NCBI GenBank assembly: GCA_037179385.1
Contig: CM074187.1
Coordinates: 62,001-126,000 of the forward strand
Length of the DNA: 64,000 nt
Direction: 5' to 3'
DNA from: Holothuria scabra
Taxonomy: Eukaryota > Echinodermata > Holothuroidea > Aspidochirotida > Holothuriidae
The notes beneath the pieces were generated by a model. That model ran no database searches. It had not been told where the DNA came from and saw only the letters and a list, made by a program, of their open reading frames with translations. Position 1 is the first letter of the stretch. Each line of letters begins with the position of its first letter. The position numbers were made by a program, and so were the translations under genes. This document shows, in pieces, positions 1 to 12,584 of this stretch.

Positions 1-277
1 AGAATATTGGATATAGATACAGTTATGTAGTACACAGTTGCATCACACATCCTAATGTTTTTTGGGTGTGTACTGTATGGCCTATGCTGCACACAGGTTT
101 CTCCATCTTTTATGCACATGAATGTCACTGTATGCACAAGGTTTGAACGTAAATCTGTGACCAATGCACTGCTGCAGCTACCAGAAATTGAGTGGATTTC
201 TGTATTTTTAATGATTATTTTTCAGTCTGAAAATGAGGTTATCACTTGGAGATACTGTACCCACTCCACTTGATTAA

Positions 278-1495
278 GGGTCATTCCACGAGGTTGGGGC
301 ACTTTGCATATATACACAGTACCTGGGAGAGATCACTTATTAAATTTGATCAGGAATACAGCATCAATTTAAGGGTGGTATGAAATGAATTGCAGTAACT
401 GTTTGTTTTGTTGTATAATAGTACAATTGACACACTCCCATGAATTTTTAAGTTTTTCCCAATCTTTTGGTGGTGTCTCTTGAAAAATTGGTAAAAAATG
501 TGTGACCTAAAAAGTTGCACAGATTAGGTTCTTCCCATTCCTTTGACAAATGAAATTTTATTGTCTCTCATGCAAGCATTTGCAGAACACAGGTGACATA
601 ACAACTTGCTGTTAGTAGACAATGACAGGGAACCTGCCTTTCTTTAAAGTGTTGGAATCAAATTTGTCATACCCATGTAACACGTGGTGTCCACCTTCCA
701 TAGGTATGTTACGTGGGTATTTTTTAGGTCACATGATTTCCCACTGAAATGCCCTCACCACCAAACTCATTCCAATAGTTAAAGAACAGCAAGTTACTAC
801 TGTAAGCAAATAATCAAAGCTGTAGAGTCAAGCCATGTATTTAAAAAATATCTATTACTGATGGAATTTTCATATGGTGTCCACATGTCAGATGTTACGT
901 TGGTATAACAAAAATCCCAGATTTAATGCATTTCCTACATACTTCACACAAAGAATATAAATATGTGTATTAATAATTGCCACAGTCATATCAATGGATA
1001 TTTAGTAATAATTTGAAGCACACAAATTGTGTAAGAGGCAAGTATGTTCATGGTGTCCACATGTTACATGGGTACAGTTCTGTTACATGGGTACTACTTA
1101 TTTTTCCACAAAAAAAATCATTTGGTGTCCTAATTCTGTTGTTTTGGGGGGGGAATATACACAGAAGTAATAGTTTAAGAATTTTCTAATTCTGATCACA
1201 TTGCCAAGGTAGATTATGACTAGTGCAGGCCAACCTGTTTGTAGTTGGGGTCCATAGGACACATGTGGTGTCTTCGTTACATAGGTAATATTAGCACAGT
1301 ATAACATATGAGGAAAAAATGAAATCAACATTGATGTCATTGTGTAATATCTATTTGTTGTAGTAAGACATTCTCCATTGTTAATTTATGTTTAGATGGA
1401 TAATTAAGAAAAAAACAATGGTTTGCACCAAGTACATTGTATTCATAATTTGACACAAAAGTCACACTTTGTGCCCCAACCTCGTGGAATGACCC
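278..1495. mobile_element. Kolobok-like non-autonomous DNA transposon (TTAA target)
   Basis: A perfect 25-bp terminal inverted repeat is visible, beginning GGGTCATTCCACGAGGTTGG at the left end and present as its reverse complement at 1471-1495. TTAA lies directly outside both ends (274-277 and 1496-1499), which is the target duplication of Kolobok and piggyBac elements; the GGG terminus fits Kolobok better than the CCC terminus of piggyBac. The 1218-bp interior has no convincing transposase frame. It repeats a module with GGTGTCC and GTTACAT-like words at about 472, 686, 876, 1052, 1123 and 1266. A truncated inverted relative lies at 4231-4490 and a more distant one at 58806-60334. The superfamily name is inference from target site and termini. 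Confidence 0.8.
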
Positions 1496-1499
1496 TTAA

Positions 1500-2551
1500 A
1501 GAAAAAATTGAGGCAGAGCAGCGATCAATCGCGTATGATTTGTGGCATCCAATTAATCCAAAGTGGCCTTTCACTAATCGGTTATTTGATCCACGATTAA
1601 TCATCTGTTAATCATTCATCCCCTCGCAGCCCTGATTTGAAATGAATCAGCATTGGCATGTATGCATATTCTATGGCAACTGTTACCCAGTGTTACTGTA
1701 AATGCAATATTTGCCTCGTAAAGCCATGAACTTGCAGGCAAACACCACTCTTAAGAATTATGAGCAACCATAATGGCATTGATGAATTAGATAAAAAAAA
1801 ATACTGTACAGTAGCTCTAAAGTAAAGTTTAATATCATGAATGAAAAAAAATCAGAAGCTGATTGGAACTTGAAATAACTTTACAGGATATGTCACTGTA
1901 CTATAGCTATGGAAACAGGTTCAAAAAGAAAAGTTTTATTAAAGTGAATATTAAGGTGAACATATGATCTTCAGCAAATCTTTGGTGTGTGCCTTTCAGT
2001 GGCGGCTCTACTATTTGTCATAGAGCAGTCTTTGCCCATTAAACCAGGGAACTGCTATTAGTAGCAGATTACTGTTCTAGGCTACAGTACCATACTGTAC
2101 ATTGCGTAAGATGGGCAGATTGCAATATGCCCCGTTCAACATGTTGTGAGCATGCACATTTACATTTTATCTGCTGAGAAGACGAAAGGTGAGTGGCCAA
2201 TTCCTTCGAACTATGGGCAGACTTTCACTTGCCGTCCCTGGTCTCGCTTTGTCGCGCTGTATGCATACACCTGTAACTAAGAACCGTTTATCAGCCATGT
2301 GTATGGAAGGACCTATGCAGATAACTATGCTGTGGTATCACACAATGTGAGTCAAAATGCTAATTGCAGCTTGGGTATACATGTGCACTCAGTCGTGCTC
2401 TGGCTGTCTACGTGTGTTAAGTTTTATCTAGCTCCCGCAAAACCCTCTCAGTGTGAGACATAATTGCAACATGAATACTGTCAAAAGTTAACAAACTTGT
2501 CCATTTTCGAAAAGGAGTCTTGAAGAAAAACTGTATCGTCTTCACGTACAC
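1500..2551. other. No gene recognised
   Basis: AT-rich sequence on the 5' side of the channel exons. Short open frames occur but show no splice-consistent coding signal or family motif. It is probably intronic or upstream sequence of the channel gene. Confidence 0.4.
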
Positions 2552-2800
2552 TCTAAAAAAATTGGTTGAAAGAACTTACCACCACCACTGGTCACGTATG
2601 GCAAATACCTGGTATTGGTTAAAGTTCACCCCATGATTGTTGATTAGTGGGTTATTCAAGAGGTTTTTAACCACTTAATTAGGTAACCAGCCTGTGGGGT
2701 AACCAAATAAACAACATACTTTGGGGAAAACTTTAACCAATTTCAGGTATTTGACATACATGACCATTGTTGGTGAATTTTTTAACCAACTTTTTAAGAT
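2552..2800. mobile_element. Small inverted-repeat element (MITE-like)
   Basis: The two halves are inverted copies of each other. The left arm contains TTGGTTGAAAG, ACCACTGGTCACGTATG and CAAATACCTGGTATTGG; the right arm, read in reverse complement, contains TTGGTTAAAAA, CAATGGTCATGTATG and CAAATACCTGAAATTGG. Arms are about 80 bp, total about 250 bp. No clear target duplication was found and it has no coding capacity. Confidence 0.6.
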
Positions 2801-3192
2801 CTAAGCCACTTAAAATGGTATGAAATGAAATGAAAAAGCCCAATATTGCGCCACTGGATTCCAAGCCTCGATTGAATAAACATTATAAGTGCTGTAAAAA
2901 AATGAGCAAATGGCCTACCATGCTCACCATCTCAGAGAAAAATGTTCTGCCACCAACACAACTTTAATCGCTGCATCAGGAACGTACCTTTCACGGAGGC
3001 AACAGATGGCTGTAAAATGTTTATACCTCAGATTCGGGCATCTGCACATGCTCCGATTGCTGAGATGTGCCAACGGATTTGTAGCAGTTGACAAGTGTGT
3101 TAAACAAGCAGGGATTTTCGATTGTGTGGTCATGGAGTAAGCACTAGCGTAGCAGCATTCAAGTCTGGGACTATTTTATGAGTGATCAAATC

Positions 3193-3260
3193 AAGTATAT
3201 AAAGAAAGTCAATAGAACTTCGTAAAAAGTATATAAAGAAAGTCAATAGAACTGCGTAAC
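3193..3260. repeat. 34-bp direct duplication
   Basis: Two adjacent copies of a 34-bp unit beginning AAGTATATAAAGAAAGTC, differing at a few bases near the 3' end of the unit. It looks like a simple local tandem duplication. Confidence 0.8.
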
Positions 3261-4228
3261 GACTTATCGTCCTTCAAAAGAAGACTTCATACTTGCTTCA
3301 AATAAGCTGATTATTCTATTGGAACACCGTCAAGTCGGTGAAATCGGGGAAGTAGTCAAAATTTCAACTTAATGAAAAAATCAAAATAACTGCGTAGCAG
3401 ACAAAATGCTGTATAACGTTAGTATTGTTCGTGTGTAAATAGAGAGGCATCACACTGAAGATATTCATACGCCCAGCCAAGAAAGAAGGCATGAGTTCAT
3501 TTAACAACCTGAGCAAATCCAATAATTGAAGCTGTAGGCTTTGATTAATAAAAAGTGTTAGTTGTGCCAAAAGAATGTTACAAATTATTTTGCAATAGAC
3601 TTTAAAACTCCAATGTTTACAGTACTACTGTATCTTAACAGTGGCATAAGCTATGAAGATGGGAATTTGATATAAGATTCATTTTGCAACATCTAAAATC
3701 ACTTTTTTTTTTAAAATTTACTGTATTTCTTGAGGACACACTTGAATGATTCTTCAATCATACCACCATAACAGTCATAAAATTGTGAAAACGTTTTTCT
3801 TAGGGATCAGACAAATAAATATGTCATCGCATTTTCTGCGGTGCAGTTGCTTTTTTTTTTTCTTAAATTGCATTTTTTTTAAATAAACCAAAAGCGTCCA
3901 TTTTTTTACTTATTCCTCTCAAGAACAATATCAATCCTTAGATTCCACTATGCCTCATCATTATCAGTGCTTTGTAAATTTTGAAAGATAACCGTTTCCC
4001 TTATTCTTGTAATGATTTTCAGCCAACTTTTACACTGTATATAATTCCTAAAATTACATTGTTCCAATGATTTACACATATGTACAAGTTAACACAAATG
4101 CCAGCATGCAGTGTGTATGGCTAACCTGGATTAATGTGAGACTGCAAATAAGTTTAACAATGCACTGATAGTTCCTCTGTATGTACATTCATATATGTGA
4201 ATACAGGGAGCTCGCTCTTGGTGAATGT
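3261..4228. other. No gene recognised
   Basis: AT-rich non-coding sequence with several T homopolymers. No repeat boundary or exon is supported. Confidence 0.4.
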
Positions 4229-4230
4229 GT

Positions 4231-4490
4231 GTCATTCCACGATGTTGGGGCATAAAATGTGACATATGTGTCAAATTATGAATACACTGTATTTATTGCA
4301 AATTGTTATTTTTTTTCTTTATTAAACCTCTAAGCACAAAGTGACCATGAAGAAACATCCTAATACAACAAATACACTGTATATCACAAAATGACATCAA
4401 TGTGGATTTCATTTTTCCTCATATATTATACTGTGCTAATATTACCTATGTAATAAAGACACTGTGTCTTATGGACCCCAACTACAAACT
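4231..4490. mobile_element. Truncated inverted copy of the 278-1495 element family
   Basis: Starts GTCATTCCACGATGTTGGGG, nearly the TIR of the 278-1495 element. It continues colinear with the reverse complement of that element's right end, through a TTACCTATGTAATAAAGAC segment to CCCCAACTACAAACT. The other terminus is missing, so this is a truncated copy in opposite orientation. Confidence 0.7.
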
Positions 4491-4829
4491 TCAAACTTTT
4501 CTATGAGTTGTGAGCCTAATTTTCTTAACTGCGTGTGAAAACATTCAAAAGATAAATCTGAACGGACCTTTGTAGCGGAGCTGCTGCAACTATGAATAAA
4601 CAACTGTAGCACTTACTTACTGTAAGCAAATTATCGGTTCAGCAGCAAGATGTTGACATTTTTGTGACTGCAATTTTTGGCAATTACAGACTTACAATCG
4701 TGCTTTTTTGCATTTTATCCAAATGGCGGTGAGTTTTTTTGGTCCACAAAATCAGGCATTTGTTCAACCTCTAGTAATTAGTTCTTAGTGCAGCTAAATT
4801 TCAGCTTGTTATCTTAACTTCCTTCCTAG

Positions 4830-4929
4830 AAATTAACCATCAAACTGATGTCTGATTGGCCATTGGATGTTGTGGAGTTTGTTAAGGATATGAGCATTAA
4901 AGACAGCATCCGGATTGACACATTTACAG
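4830..4929 (+). CDS. Channel gene exon: extracellular domain beta strands
   Basis: Acceptor ttcctag and donor GTAAGA enclose 33 codons plus one base (phase 1 out). It encodes LTIKLMSDWPLDV and then SIKDSIRIDTFTG, the strands that follow the conserved FPFD-Q region of the channel ligand-binding domain. That preceding region is not present between position 1 and this exon, so the upstream exon is outside the window or diverged. Phase and content match the next exon exactly. Confidence 0.75.
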
Positions 4930-7247
4930 GTAAGACATGATTCTTTGTCAGAAGGTCTCTTTAATAAGGACAGCAATCAGCTTTCAAATCCTCCTAGCAT
5001 TTTACTTGTGCTGAAAAGTGGCTTAAATTTGGTTCAGAAGTCTTTCCTTAACATTAATTTCCTCATTGCCTGTTCATTAAAAGTTATCTCTTCTTCAGTT
5101 TCATATTCAATAATTAGTATCGTCAAAAATGAATATCATCAGTGTGTGGTTGTGCCAGGATGTCAAAATTAAGGAAGATCAAAATCGAATGTGAAGCCCA
5201 GGTGGGAGCCTAGGGGGGGCGAAGCTCCTGGAAAGTTTTAAGGGTTTAAGCTTATCTCTGGGTGACAAGTTAAGTTTCAGGAGATGTTATTATTTATTTC
5301 TTGGTTGACCTTACTTCTAAATGACTTAACTTGGAAACTGGGATAGGAGAAGGTAGGTGCAAAAGGAAGGTTTCTTTTATTATCCCCTCCCCCTACCCCA
5401 GCTGAATATCCTACTGTATATGCTCAAAAACTTTACCCACAGTGCACCGTAAATGGTTATTCTGCTTTTTTCACCATGTTTTTTATAACCTGTGATGAAT
5501 CAATTATTAAAAATGAATTACACACTTTAAAAAAAAAAAGAAAAACTGATCAAATCTAGTAAGCCCTATATCTTTGTGTTCCCCCCTCTGTGCAATGCAT
5601 GTACACATTGGTTGGCTGTCTGGTCTGAAACTTGACCTCATATCACCAAACCCAAGCTAGTATTACAAGGGACCAACAGAAGGGGATGTAATACCCAGTC
5701 TCCAGGTGTAATTTAGTCAAATATTTCACTTTGACACAAATCATAGAATTGTTCACTTAGTCTGGAGTTGGTAACGCATTTCAAGTCTTTCAAGCATGAA
5801 TATCAGACATCTGTAGAACCATTTTTGACTTACAGTACCAGCATGCCTTTGAATGGCAGACTACTTTACCAAAACCCTTCCAAATTACAATGAAAGTCAA
5901 GTGCAGTGTCTATTGCTAAATATTGCACTTCATTCATAATATACAGTATTACACTACTTCATGTACTGTACACTGGATATAATCCTGTACAGCCACAACC
6001 TTCTTTTTCTTTTTACTTAGTCTGTGTAATGTACAGTGGTAGTGATGGAGAACATTATGTAAATTGCCAGCATATGTAAATATATGCCAGCATATGTAAA
6101 TGTGTGCCAGCATATAAAGCAAGGATTTGAGAGTAACAATAGTACTTGTTAAAATCAATTCTGTCAACAGTAGTGTGTGGGGTGCTAAGCTAAGAAATGA
6201 GCGCACACTGTGGAGCAAAAGTAGAGAGAGCGTTGTATGATTTTTTCTTTCTGGCGGGAGGGTTCTATATGGGAGTGGAGGAAGGAATTGTGTGGAGATG
6301 CCCTAAGTCTTCAGCACCTTAAACTGAAACCAGATGAGCTACATTAAGTATTAAGTACATACCAAGGTAATAGAGGTACAATAGGTTGTATTCACTTTTT
6401 TACCCTCTTGATAATCAAATCAGAAAATATTGATATGATGGCGTGCGTGTGTATGTATGTGTGTATGTGCGCGTGTATTTTTGGGATAAATCTTCTCACT
6501 GATCTGGAATTGCCCTTAACAGGTCATTATATTCCCAGGTCTGGGTTTTCCAGGTCTTACAGTACATGTTTCTACATTATATGTTTCCAGATCTTAGCTC
6601 ATGTTTCTAGATACCTCTAGAATTGCATGCAAAATATTGCATGTATTTAGTATTTACAGCTCATTTACTAATATTAACAGTTCACAGTTTTTGGTGTAAA
6701 TGTTACAGGTACAGTATTTAGTAGATTCGTGTATATTTTCATCAACAGCTCATCCAGTTTATAAATTTCATGTAACGTTAGGAGAAAGCAATTTGTAAGT
6801 GTTGCACTTATGTTTTCTCCTTTTCCATACAACCAATGGTAAATTATCCTATGCAAATTTCAGTTTTGATGTTAGTGGATATTTTCAGGTACCTACTGTA
6901 TAGAGGTACTTCTAAAGGGCAAGATCAGTCCCCTTAAACTTACACTTAGCTGGAGCAACAGCTAAATTTCACAATTTTCTTTTTACAGTATTGTATTTAT
7001 CTTTAGAGTATATTTCATAATATTTTAGTACTTCAATATTGCATAGTCAAGGTAAGCCAAGCAGTTTGAAATTTTGCATTTGAGAAGAAAAATATTGTCA
7101 CATGACTCTGAAGAGCCAATCATGAAACAGGACAGTCTACAGTACAGTAGTACACTAATTCAAGTTGGACTGAATTTCCCCTTTAATAGGAACTGTAAAT
7201 TTAACTGAAGTATGTACTCAGGGAATTTTATAATAACTTTATTACAG
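4930..7247. other. Channel gene intron with short repeats
   Basis: Non-coding. It contains three near-identical copies of a 22-bp unit, GCCAGCATATGTAAAT plus spacer, at about 6066-6118, and a GT-rich microsatellite at about 6441-6476. No other feature is supported. Confidence 0.6.
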
Positions 7248-7405
7248 GACACCATGAATGGAGTTTACACAAACATGTTATAGCGCATTCTGTGGAAGAA
7301 GATAGGGCCAAGACTGGGTCCCATAGACAGTATCCAATTTACCATATTACAACTCATGTACAGAGGAAACCAGCCTACTACATGTACAATGTAGCTCTGG
7401 TAATT
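7248..7405 (+). CDS. Channel gene exon: end of extracellular domain and start of M1
   Basis: Acceptor ttacag, donor GTAAGT. The first two bases complete the Gly codon begun in the previous exon; the exon ends on a codon boundary. It encodes HHEWSLHKHVIAHS and YPIYHITTHVQRKPAYYMYN. A basic-aromatic segment (QRKPAYY) directly before the first membrane helix is a hallmark of pentameric channels. The last residues VALVI begin M1 and continue in the next exon. Confidence 0.85.
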
Positions 7406-9349
7406 GTAAGTACTTGTATAACTGCTGATTTCAGATGTTTACAAGAAAATGAAATGTTAATGAAGAGTAATGGCCCACCTTAGAAACATATGCTCCCAAA
7501 AATAGTGTAGATTTTATTAGAACTTCTAGAGAAGTAAGAAGCAATACAGTTGTAATGCTTTTCTACTGTTTTCATTATTAAAGGGACCATTGCATCACCC
7601 ATGTAAGACATAAGATTCAAGTAGTTAATTGGTTTATGAGATTCACCAAATTTTTCCATACCTGTAAAATTTCCTTCACATACTAATGATATTAGATTTT
7701 ATACAATCCCCATATACTACAGTACATACATAAATCTCATTGTTTTATACATGAGAAATTAAAGATTCAATTCAGTTTTTAAATTATTGTGACCATGTGG
7801 CTGGCACTTTTCCAAATTATGTGTGTAATGGCTACTGGCCAGGGTACAAAACAACTGAAAGTTGTAACTTTTTTAAGTACAAAATATTGGATGTTAAAAC
7901 TTCATCATAGTGCTCCTTCAAGTTAATGGAGCTGGGAACTATCCTCCTCCTATTAAAATTTTTAGTTACAGTATACTGTTTAAGGTATATGGAACTTTCA
8001 TTTTCTTGTGAATATTGAAAAGATTGGAAAAGTAGAAAAACAAACTAAACCTTAAACACAGTAAATGCAGGCAAAGATGGTGTGTAGTGTTAGCTTTTCC
8101 ACTGATATCTTAAAACCAATCTTTGCTCATCATTATCAACAGAAACTACTACATTTGGTGTCAGGTTTTCTTGGCTATAACTGATGTTTGCAGTTCTTGC
8201 AGGTCTATTTACTGTACAACCTAAAGTTCACATCTTACTTTTTGTGACACCTTCAGGATAAATATAAAAAATTTGGTTCTCATTTTGCAATCTCCATATC
8301 TTTTTCAGGATGAAGCCAGGAAAATGCAAGAAGTATGCCCAGACTTTACTTACTCAGATATTTTAGGAAGTTGTAACAGAATTTGCCAGGAGCCTTCAAA
8401 ACATCCACACTCTCTAAATTTCATGCACCAGGCCAACTATAGATTGCCTGAGTTTATTGGCAATATTAGGATTTTAAGCTTGCTTGCTTATAATGTTTTC
8501 TTTGGCAAAATGCCCTATCTACCAAACAAGTTGAAAAAAAATCACTAGGATCTTTTATACTCATAATTTGGAAGGAAAAAGGGGTAAAGATGGAACCCTT
8601 ACAACACATTGAGCAGAAAGGTGGGGGAGTGTAGCTCAAGCAATGGAGGTAGAAGGGGACTGTTTTGCAGATTTGTGATAGATTGCCAGTGCAGTACTTC
8701 CTGTCACAATGTGTCATTTATTATTTAATTAAGTGAATAGTCAACATTTCTTAGTCAGCTTGAGGAAAGTGTCATTAATGTACTTCCTGGAAGGATGTTG
8801 TGTGTTTTACAGTTTGTTGAATAATGTCCCTTAGATGCTGAAAATCTTATTTGAACTGAGAAATTCTTGATTTGGCAAGTATTGTATATCATCATAGACT
8901 GCCATTTTGCATTGAAATCAGGGCAGGCTATTTGCAAATTACTACAATCGTGAAGCCTCTTCTAGTCTCGAAGTTAGTCTTTTAATAGCAAAAGGAAACT
9001 TTGTGTTTCATGGAAATGTCAAGAAATTTATGATCTCAAATTACATGATGGTATTGAATGTAGTTCCTACAGTAAAGCCCATCGACACTATCATACAGTA
9101 TATAATGTAAAACTGTAAGGACATATATTTTTCTCTTTGGAGTAAAATTTACTTAAATTACTATATTATACACCATTTTGTTTTTTTAACACTTAACTTC
9201 CTCTCTGGGACACATCTAGGATTTGTTGAAATCTCAATAAAGTAGAAATAGTTGCAACTGCTTTTTATGCCTTGTTGATTCTTTGTGGTCTTTGTGGAAG
9301 ATGTATGAAAACCAATGGCTAAATTTTATCAATTTTTTATTTTCCTCAG
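7406..9349. other. Channel gene intron, no internal feature
   Basis: Lies between two exons that together encode an unbroken M1 helix. Nothing beyond AT-rich sequence is recognised. Confidence 0.6.
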
Positions 9350-9505
9350 TTTCTAATCCTTGGATTGAGTTTCACATCATTTTCTGTGCAAGCAGATGCC
9401 CCTGCAGATCGACTCAGTGTGACTGTTACCCTATTGCTGACAGCTGTGGCTTTCAAATTTGTTGTTTCTTCCAGCTTGCCAACCATCTCATACCTAACAC
9501 TCTTG
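9350..9505 (+). CDS. Channel gene exon: M1 end, pore helix M2, M2-M3 loop
   Basis: Acceptor ttcctcag, donor GTAGGT, 52 codons, both boundaries phase 0. It encodes FLILGLSFTSFSV (end of M1), then ADAPADRLSVTVTLLLTAVA (M1-M2 link and M2), then SSSLPTISYLTLL. The pattern DRL-x-V-T-x-T-L-L-L-T-A-V-A-F-K-F-V-V followed by LP-x-x-SYLT is characteristic of invertebrate and prokaryote-like pentameric channels and is the strongest evidence for the family. Confidence 0.92.
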
Positions 9506-10194
9506 GTAGGTTCCATTGATAATTACGTGAGGACGATAGTTCTTTTGTGACTATGTTCAAGACATACCCAGCAAATTGAGCATTTTGGTGGGTTTCTTTC
9601 TATGGGATCAATCCTCAAGTGCAGCTGGAAGATATTGTAAGATAAAAAACAGTAAGGGAATAACTGTTTTTCCAGCCAAAGCATACATTTTTCCAGTCAT
9701 TAATGGTAGAAAGAAGGGGATTCCATGCAGATGGCTATTATTTGGGTCATACTTTGGGCTACTTGGGATCAGTTGGTTTTAGAATTTCCCAAAGGACTTG
9801 TCTGCAAGATGGTATTTTCAGCCATGTGAAATGCACTGATGACAATATTCTTTGTAGCCAGCTGACATGTCAATTAATCACCAGTTGCCATGTGAGATTG
9901 CTGTGCAAGTTCCTTGACACTCTTGAAACTTTGGCTAGGGACTTGGGGTTGGAAGGCCAACCTGAAGTTCGTGGTACAACAAAAAAATGAATGGATATTT
10001 GTGTGGCAAGAATTATTAAGACTTCTACCAAAAAGAAAGTGCCTAGGTTTTTGGTTTCCAAGAAAGAGAAACCTATGCAGTCATGATGGCATATGCATGT
10101 GTGTTTATGCCTGTTTGTGCGTGTGTATGGATGTATTTGTGACACATGTGAATACCTGACAGTTTTCAAACTTAGTGCATAGATGCCCCATATT

Positions 10195-10950
10195 GAAAGG
10201 AAGAATCATATTGTTTTTGGTGGTGGTTAAGGTCATGGGACGCCACGGGTCAAAGTCTGAATAACTTGTTAATGCGATATCTCAAAGTAGGAAACTTGGG
10301 TTGATTTCATATTTGGTATTTGGATGTGTAAAGGTCAGAAGATGGTCCCTTCTGTTTTTGGTGGTTAAAAGTCACCAGAGGTCACCAGGGGTCAAATGCT
10401 GAAAACCTCTTTAACCCAGTATCTCAAGATAGGAAATTTGGATGGATTTCATATTTAGTGTGTGGGTGCATTATAGCCAGAAGATGATCTTTTCCGCATT
10501 GGTGAAGGTCAAAGATTATCTGAGGTCACCGGGATTCAAAATCTGAAATCCTTATTAGCATATATCTCAAATTAGAAAAGTTGGAAATACTTCATATTTG
10601 GTATGTGGATGTCTAATGGTCAGAAGATGGTCTCTATTGTTTTTGGTGGAAGTGAAATGTCATCTGGGGTCACAAAGGTTCAGTCTGAAAACCTATCTCA
10701 AGATAGGAAACTTGGATGGATTACATTGTTGGTATGGTATGTGTTATGGTGGTTCTCTTGCTTTTGGTGAAGATCAAGGTCATTCGAGAACCCAGTGGCC
10801 AAAGCCTTAAAACCTTTTTCACATGCTATTTCAACTTGAGGTACTTGGGTAGATATCTTACTTGGTATGTGGACATGTCATGCTGGGAAGACAGTCTGTA
10901 TTGTTGTTAAAGGAGGTCAAAAGTCATCTGGAACAACAGGAAAATTATTT
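10195..10950 (+). repeat. Diverged minisatellite, about 140-145 bp unit
   Basis: Repeated landmarks include CAGAAGATGGTC at about 10336 and 10621 with a variant at 10477, GTTTTTGGTGG, and ATCTCAA-GATAGGAAACTTGG. Spacing is about 130-145 bp over about five diverged units. Each unit has AGGTCA-like words, for example GGTCACCAGAGGTCA forms. It belongs to the same family as the arrays at 15475, 16640, 33838 and 41250. Confidence 0.75.
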
Positions 10951-10959
10951 TTTAAGCAT

Positions 10960-11583
10960 GCTTATTTATCATTTCACTGAAAAGATATGAGAGGTAATGG
11001 CATTATTTTGAATAGAACATATTTCTATCATCGTAATCTCAGTGCATTTGTCATTCTGGTTTGATATGTTGCAGGGCTCTAAATTGCTCTGAGCATTCTG
11101 GTTAAATCTACTGATATGTCATACAACTTTGTTAAGGAAGTTAGGCTGCCCTTCCCTGGATTGAAATCCTGGGGAACTTGGCTTGGTTCCAATGCCTCCT
11201 TTGGAGTATGCTAATTGATTTGCTTGTTGGTTGACAGATTGGTTCAAATTTTATTTCCCCAATATCAATTGGAATATGTGAGCAGGACTTTTGTTCACTG
11301 CACTGCAAGGAGCTTGGCACACAATTTCCCGATCAGCCATGTCAAAGTGTCATCAATTAAAAGGATTTAGTTAGTGTTTGATAGGAAGAAGTTGGCTTCC
11401 AACAGCTAGTGGAGTTGCTGATGTTGTTAGGTATTGATGAACAAACCAAAGAATACAGACCTCCTGTTAGGTGAAATACATAGTCTGCTTCTGTAGTAGT
11501 AAATCAATAAGTCACTTAATTTTCCATTCTTGTGAAAGATATCTTTCTTATGTTTAGGCCAAAACTTCCTTTTTTTTATGCTA
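10960..11583. other. Channel gene intron, no feature
   Basis: Ordinary AT-rich intronic sequence between the minisatellite and the Mutator-like element. Confidence 0.4.
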
Positions 11584-11592
11584 GCTTATTCC

Positions 11593-12462
11593 TAGACTTG
11601 CCCCAAGTCTCTCACGTAATCCTTCCATCCACCTTTCATTTTATTTCTGTTCCTATTCTTCACGGTGATTCCATTCGCATTGTGCTACAATGCAACTATT
11701 CAAATTACTTCTCACTGCCCGTTGCTGCAACTTCCACGAGCAAGTGCTGTGACACCTATGTACAACTGTTCTCGAAGACTGTACACAGTTCACACACTCA
11801 AGCTTGCTGAGCTTGCTGCCTGTCATGAGAGACTTGTATCTTTTGCAACTGTTTACGTCATCATTTTTAACTTCCCTATTGTTTTATTCATCTTAGAAAT
11901 CAGATGAACATTTTTCAAGATAGTTTACTGTATCATCCAATGGGCTTCGGCATTGTGCGACTTTTGCTGGATATTCATTAAAATTATTGTGTGATGAACA
12001 GTGCGTCGTTCTGTCTGTTTACATATAGTAAGCTTTTCATTGGCTACAGAGATTAGTGATTAAAAGCCGGACTGCCTAAAATTCTACGTCCCCGGTTGTA
12101 AAAGCTACAAGTCTCTCGAGCAAGCCGGCTCTTTGCTGGGTGATATGTGTACAGCAAATAAACAGGTATCTGCCACGCACGATCGTTACAATGGTTCAGT
12201 GCCCAAACGTTCAAAGCAGTGAGTGTAAGAACTTGTTAGCCGGCATTACTGGTCGAGGTGTGTTGGTTGATGTGGGTTGGTTAGCACAGTGTTTATTGGC
12301 GTTATAACGAGTCCACGTGGAAAGTGGAGAATGTGAGAAGTTGGTTTTTCTGCAGAGGTACATTGGGAGAGGTCAAAGGGGTGACATGTAGAGAAGGAAT
12401 AGTTACAGAGGAGAATCCTTACATCTGGGAGGGAACACCTGGAGAGACTTGGGGCAAGTCTA
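11593..12462. mobile_element. Mutator-like non-autonomous element with 9-bp target duplication
   Basis: A perfect 21-bp TIR starts TAGACTTGCCCCAAGTCTCT at 11593 and appears inverted at 12442-12462. The 9-bp word GCTTATTCC flanks both ends directly (11584-11592 and 12463-12471), which fits Mutator-like elements. Each TIR is itself a hairpin (GACTTG-CCC-CAAGTC). Interior 870 bp with no transposase. The stretch at about 12080-12130 can be read as FYVPGCKSYKS, weakly like the start of a THAP zinc finger; this is too short to rely on. The element lies in the channel intron before the M3 exon. Confidence 0.85.
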
Positions 12463-12584
12463 GCTTATTCCAGAAATGATGGAGAAAGGAGGAGGGAGGG
12501 TAGGATCATGGCAGATTTCTTATTTTATTATTATTTTTTATTAAATTTTACTACATAATTATATTGTCTTGGGTCCACTCTGTA

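Noticed and set aside
1..4829. Upstream channel exons encoding the Cys-loop region
   Set aside because: No FPFD-Q or WxP-type coding segment with a donor was found before 4830; they probably lie outside the window.
8309..8548. Open frame after a polypyrimidine-AG, suggesting an exon
   Set aside because: It lies between exons 7248-7405 and 9350-9505, which already join in phase 0 into an unbroken M1 helix; inserting it would disrupt the helix, and it has no convincing donor.
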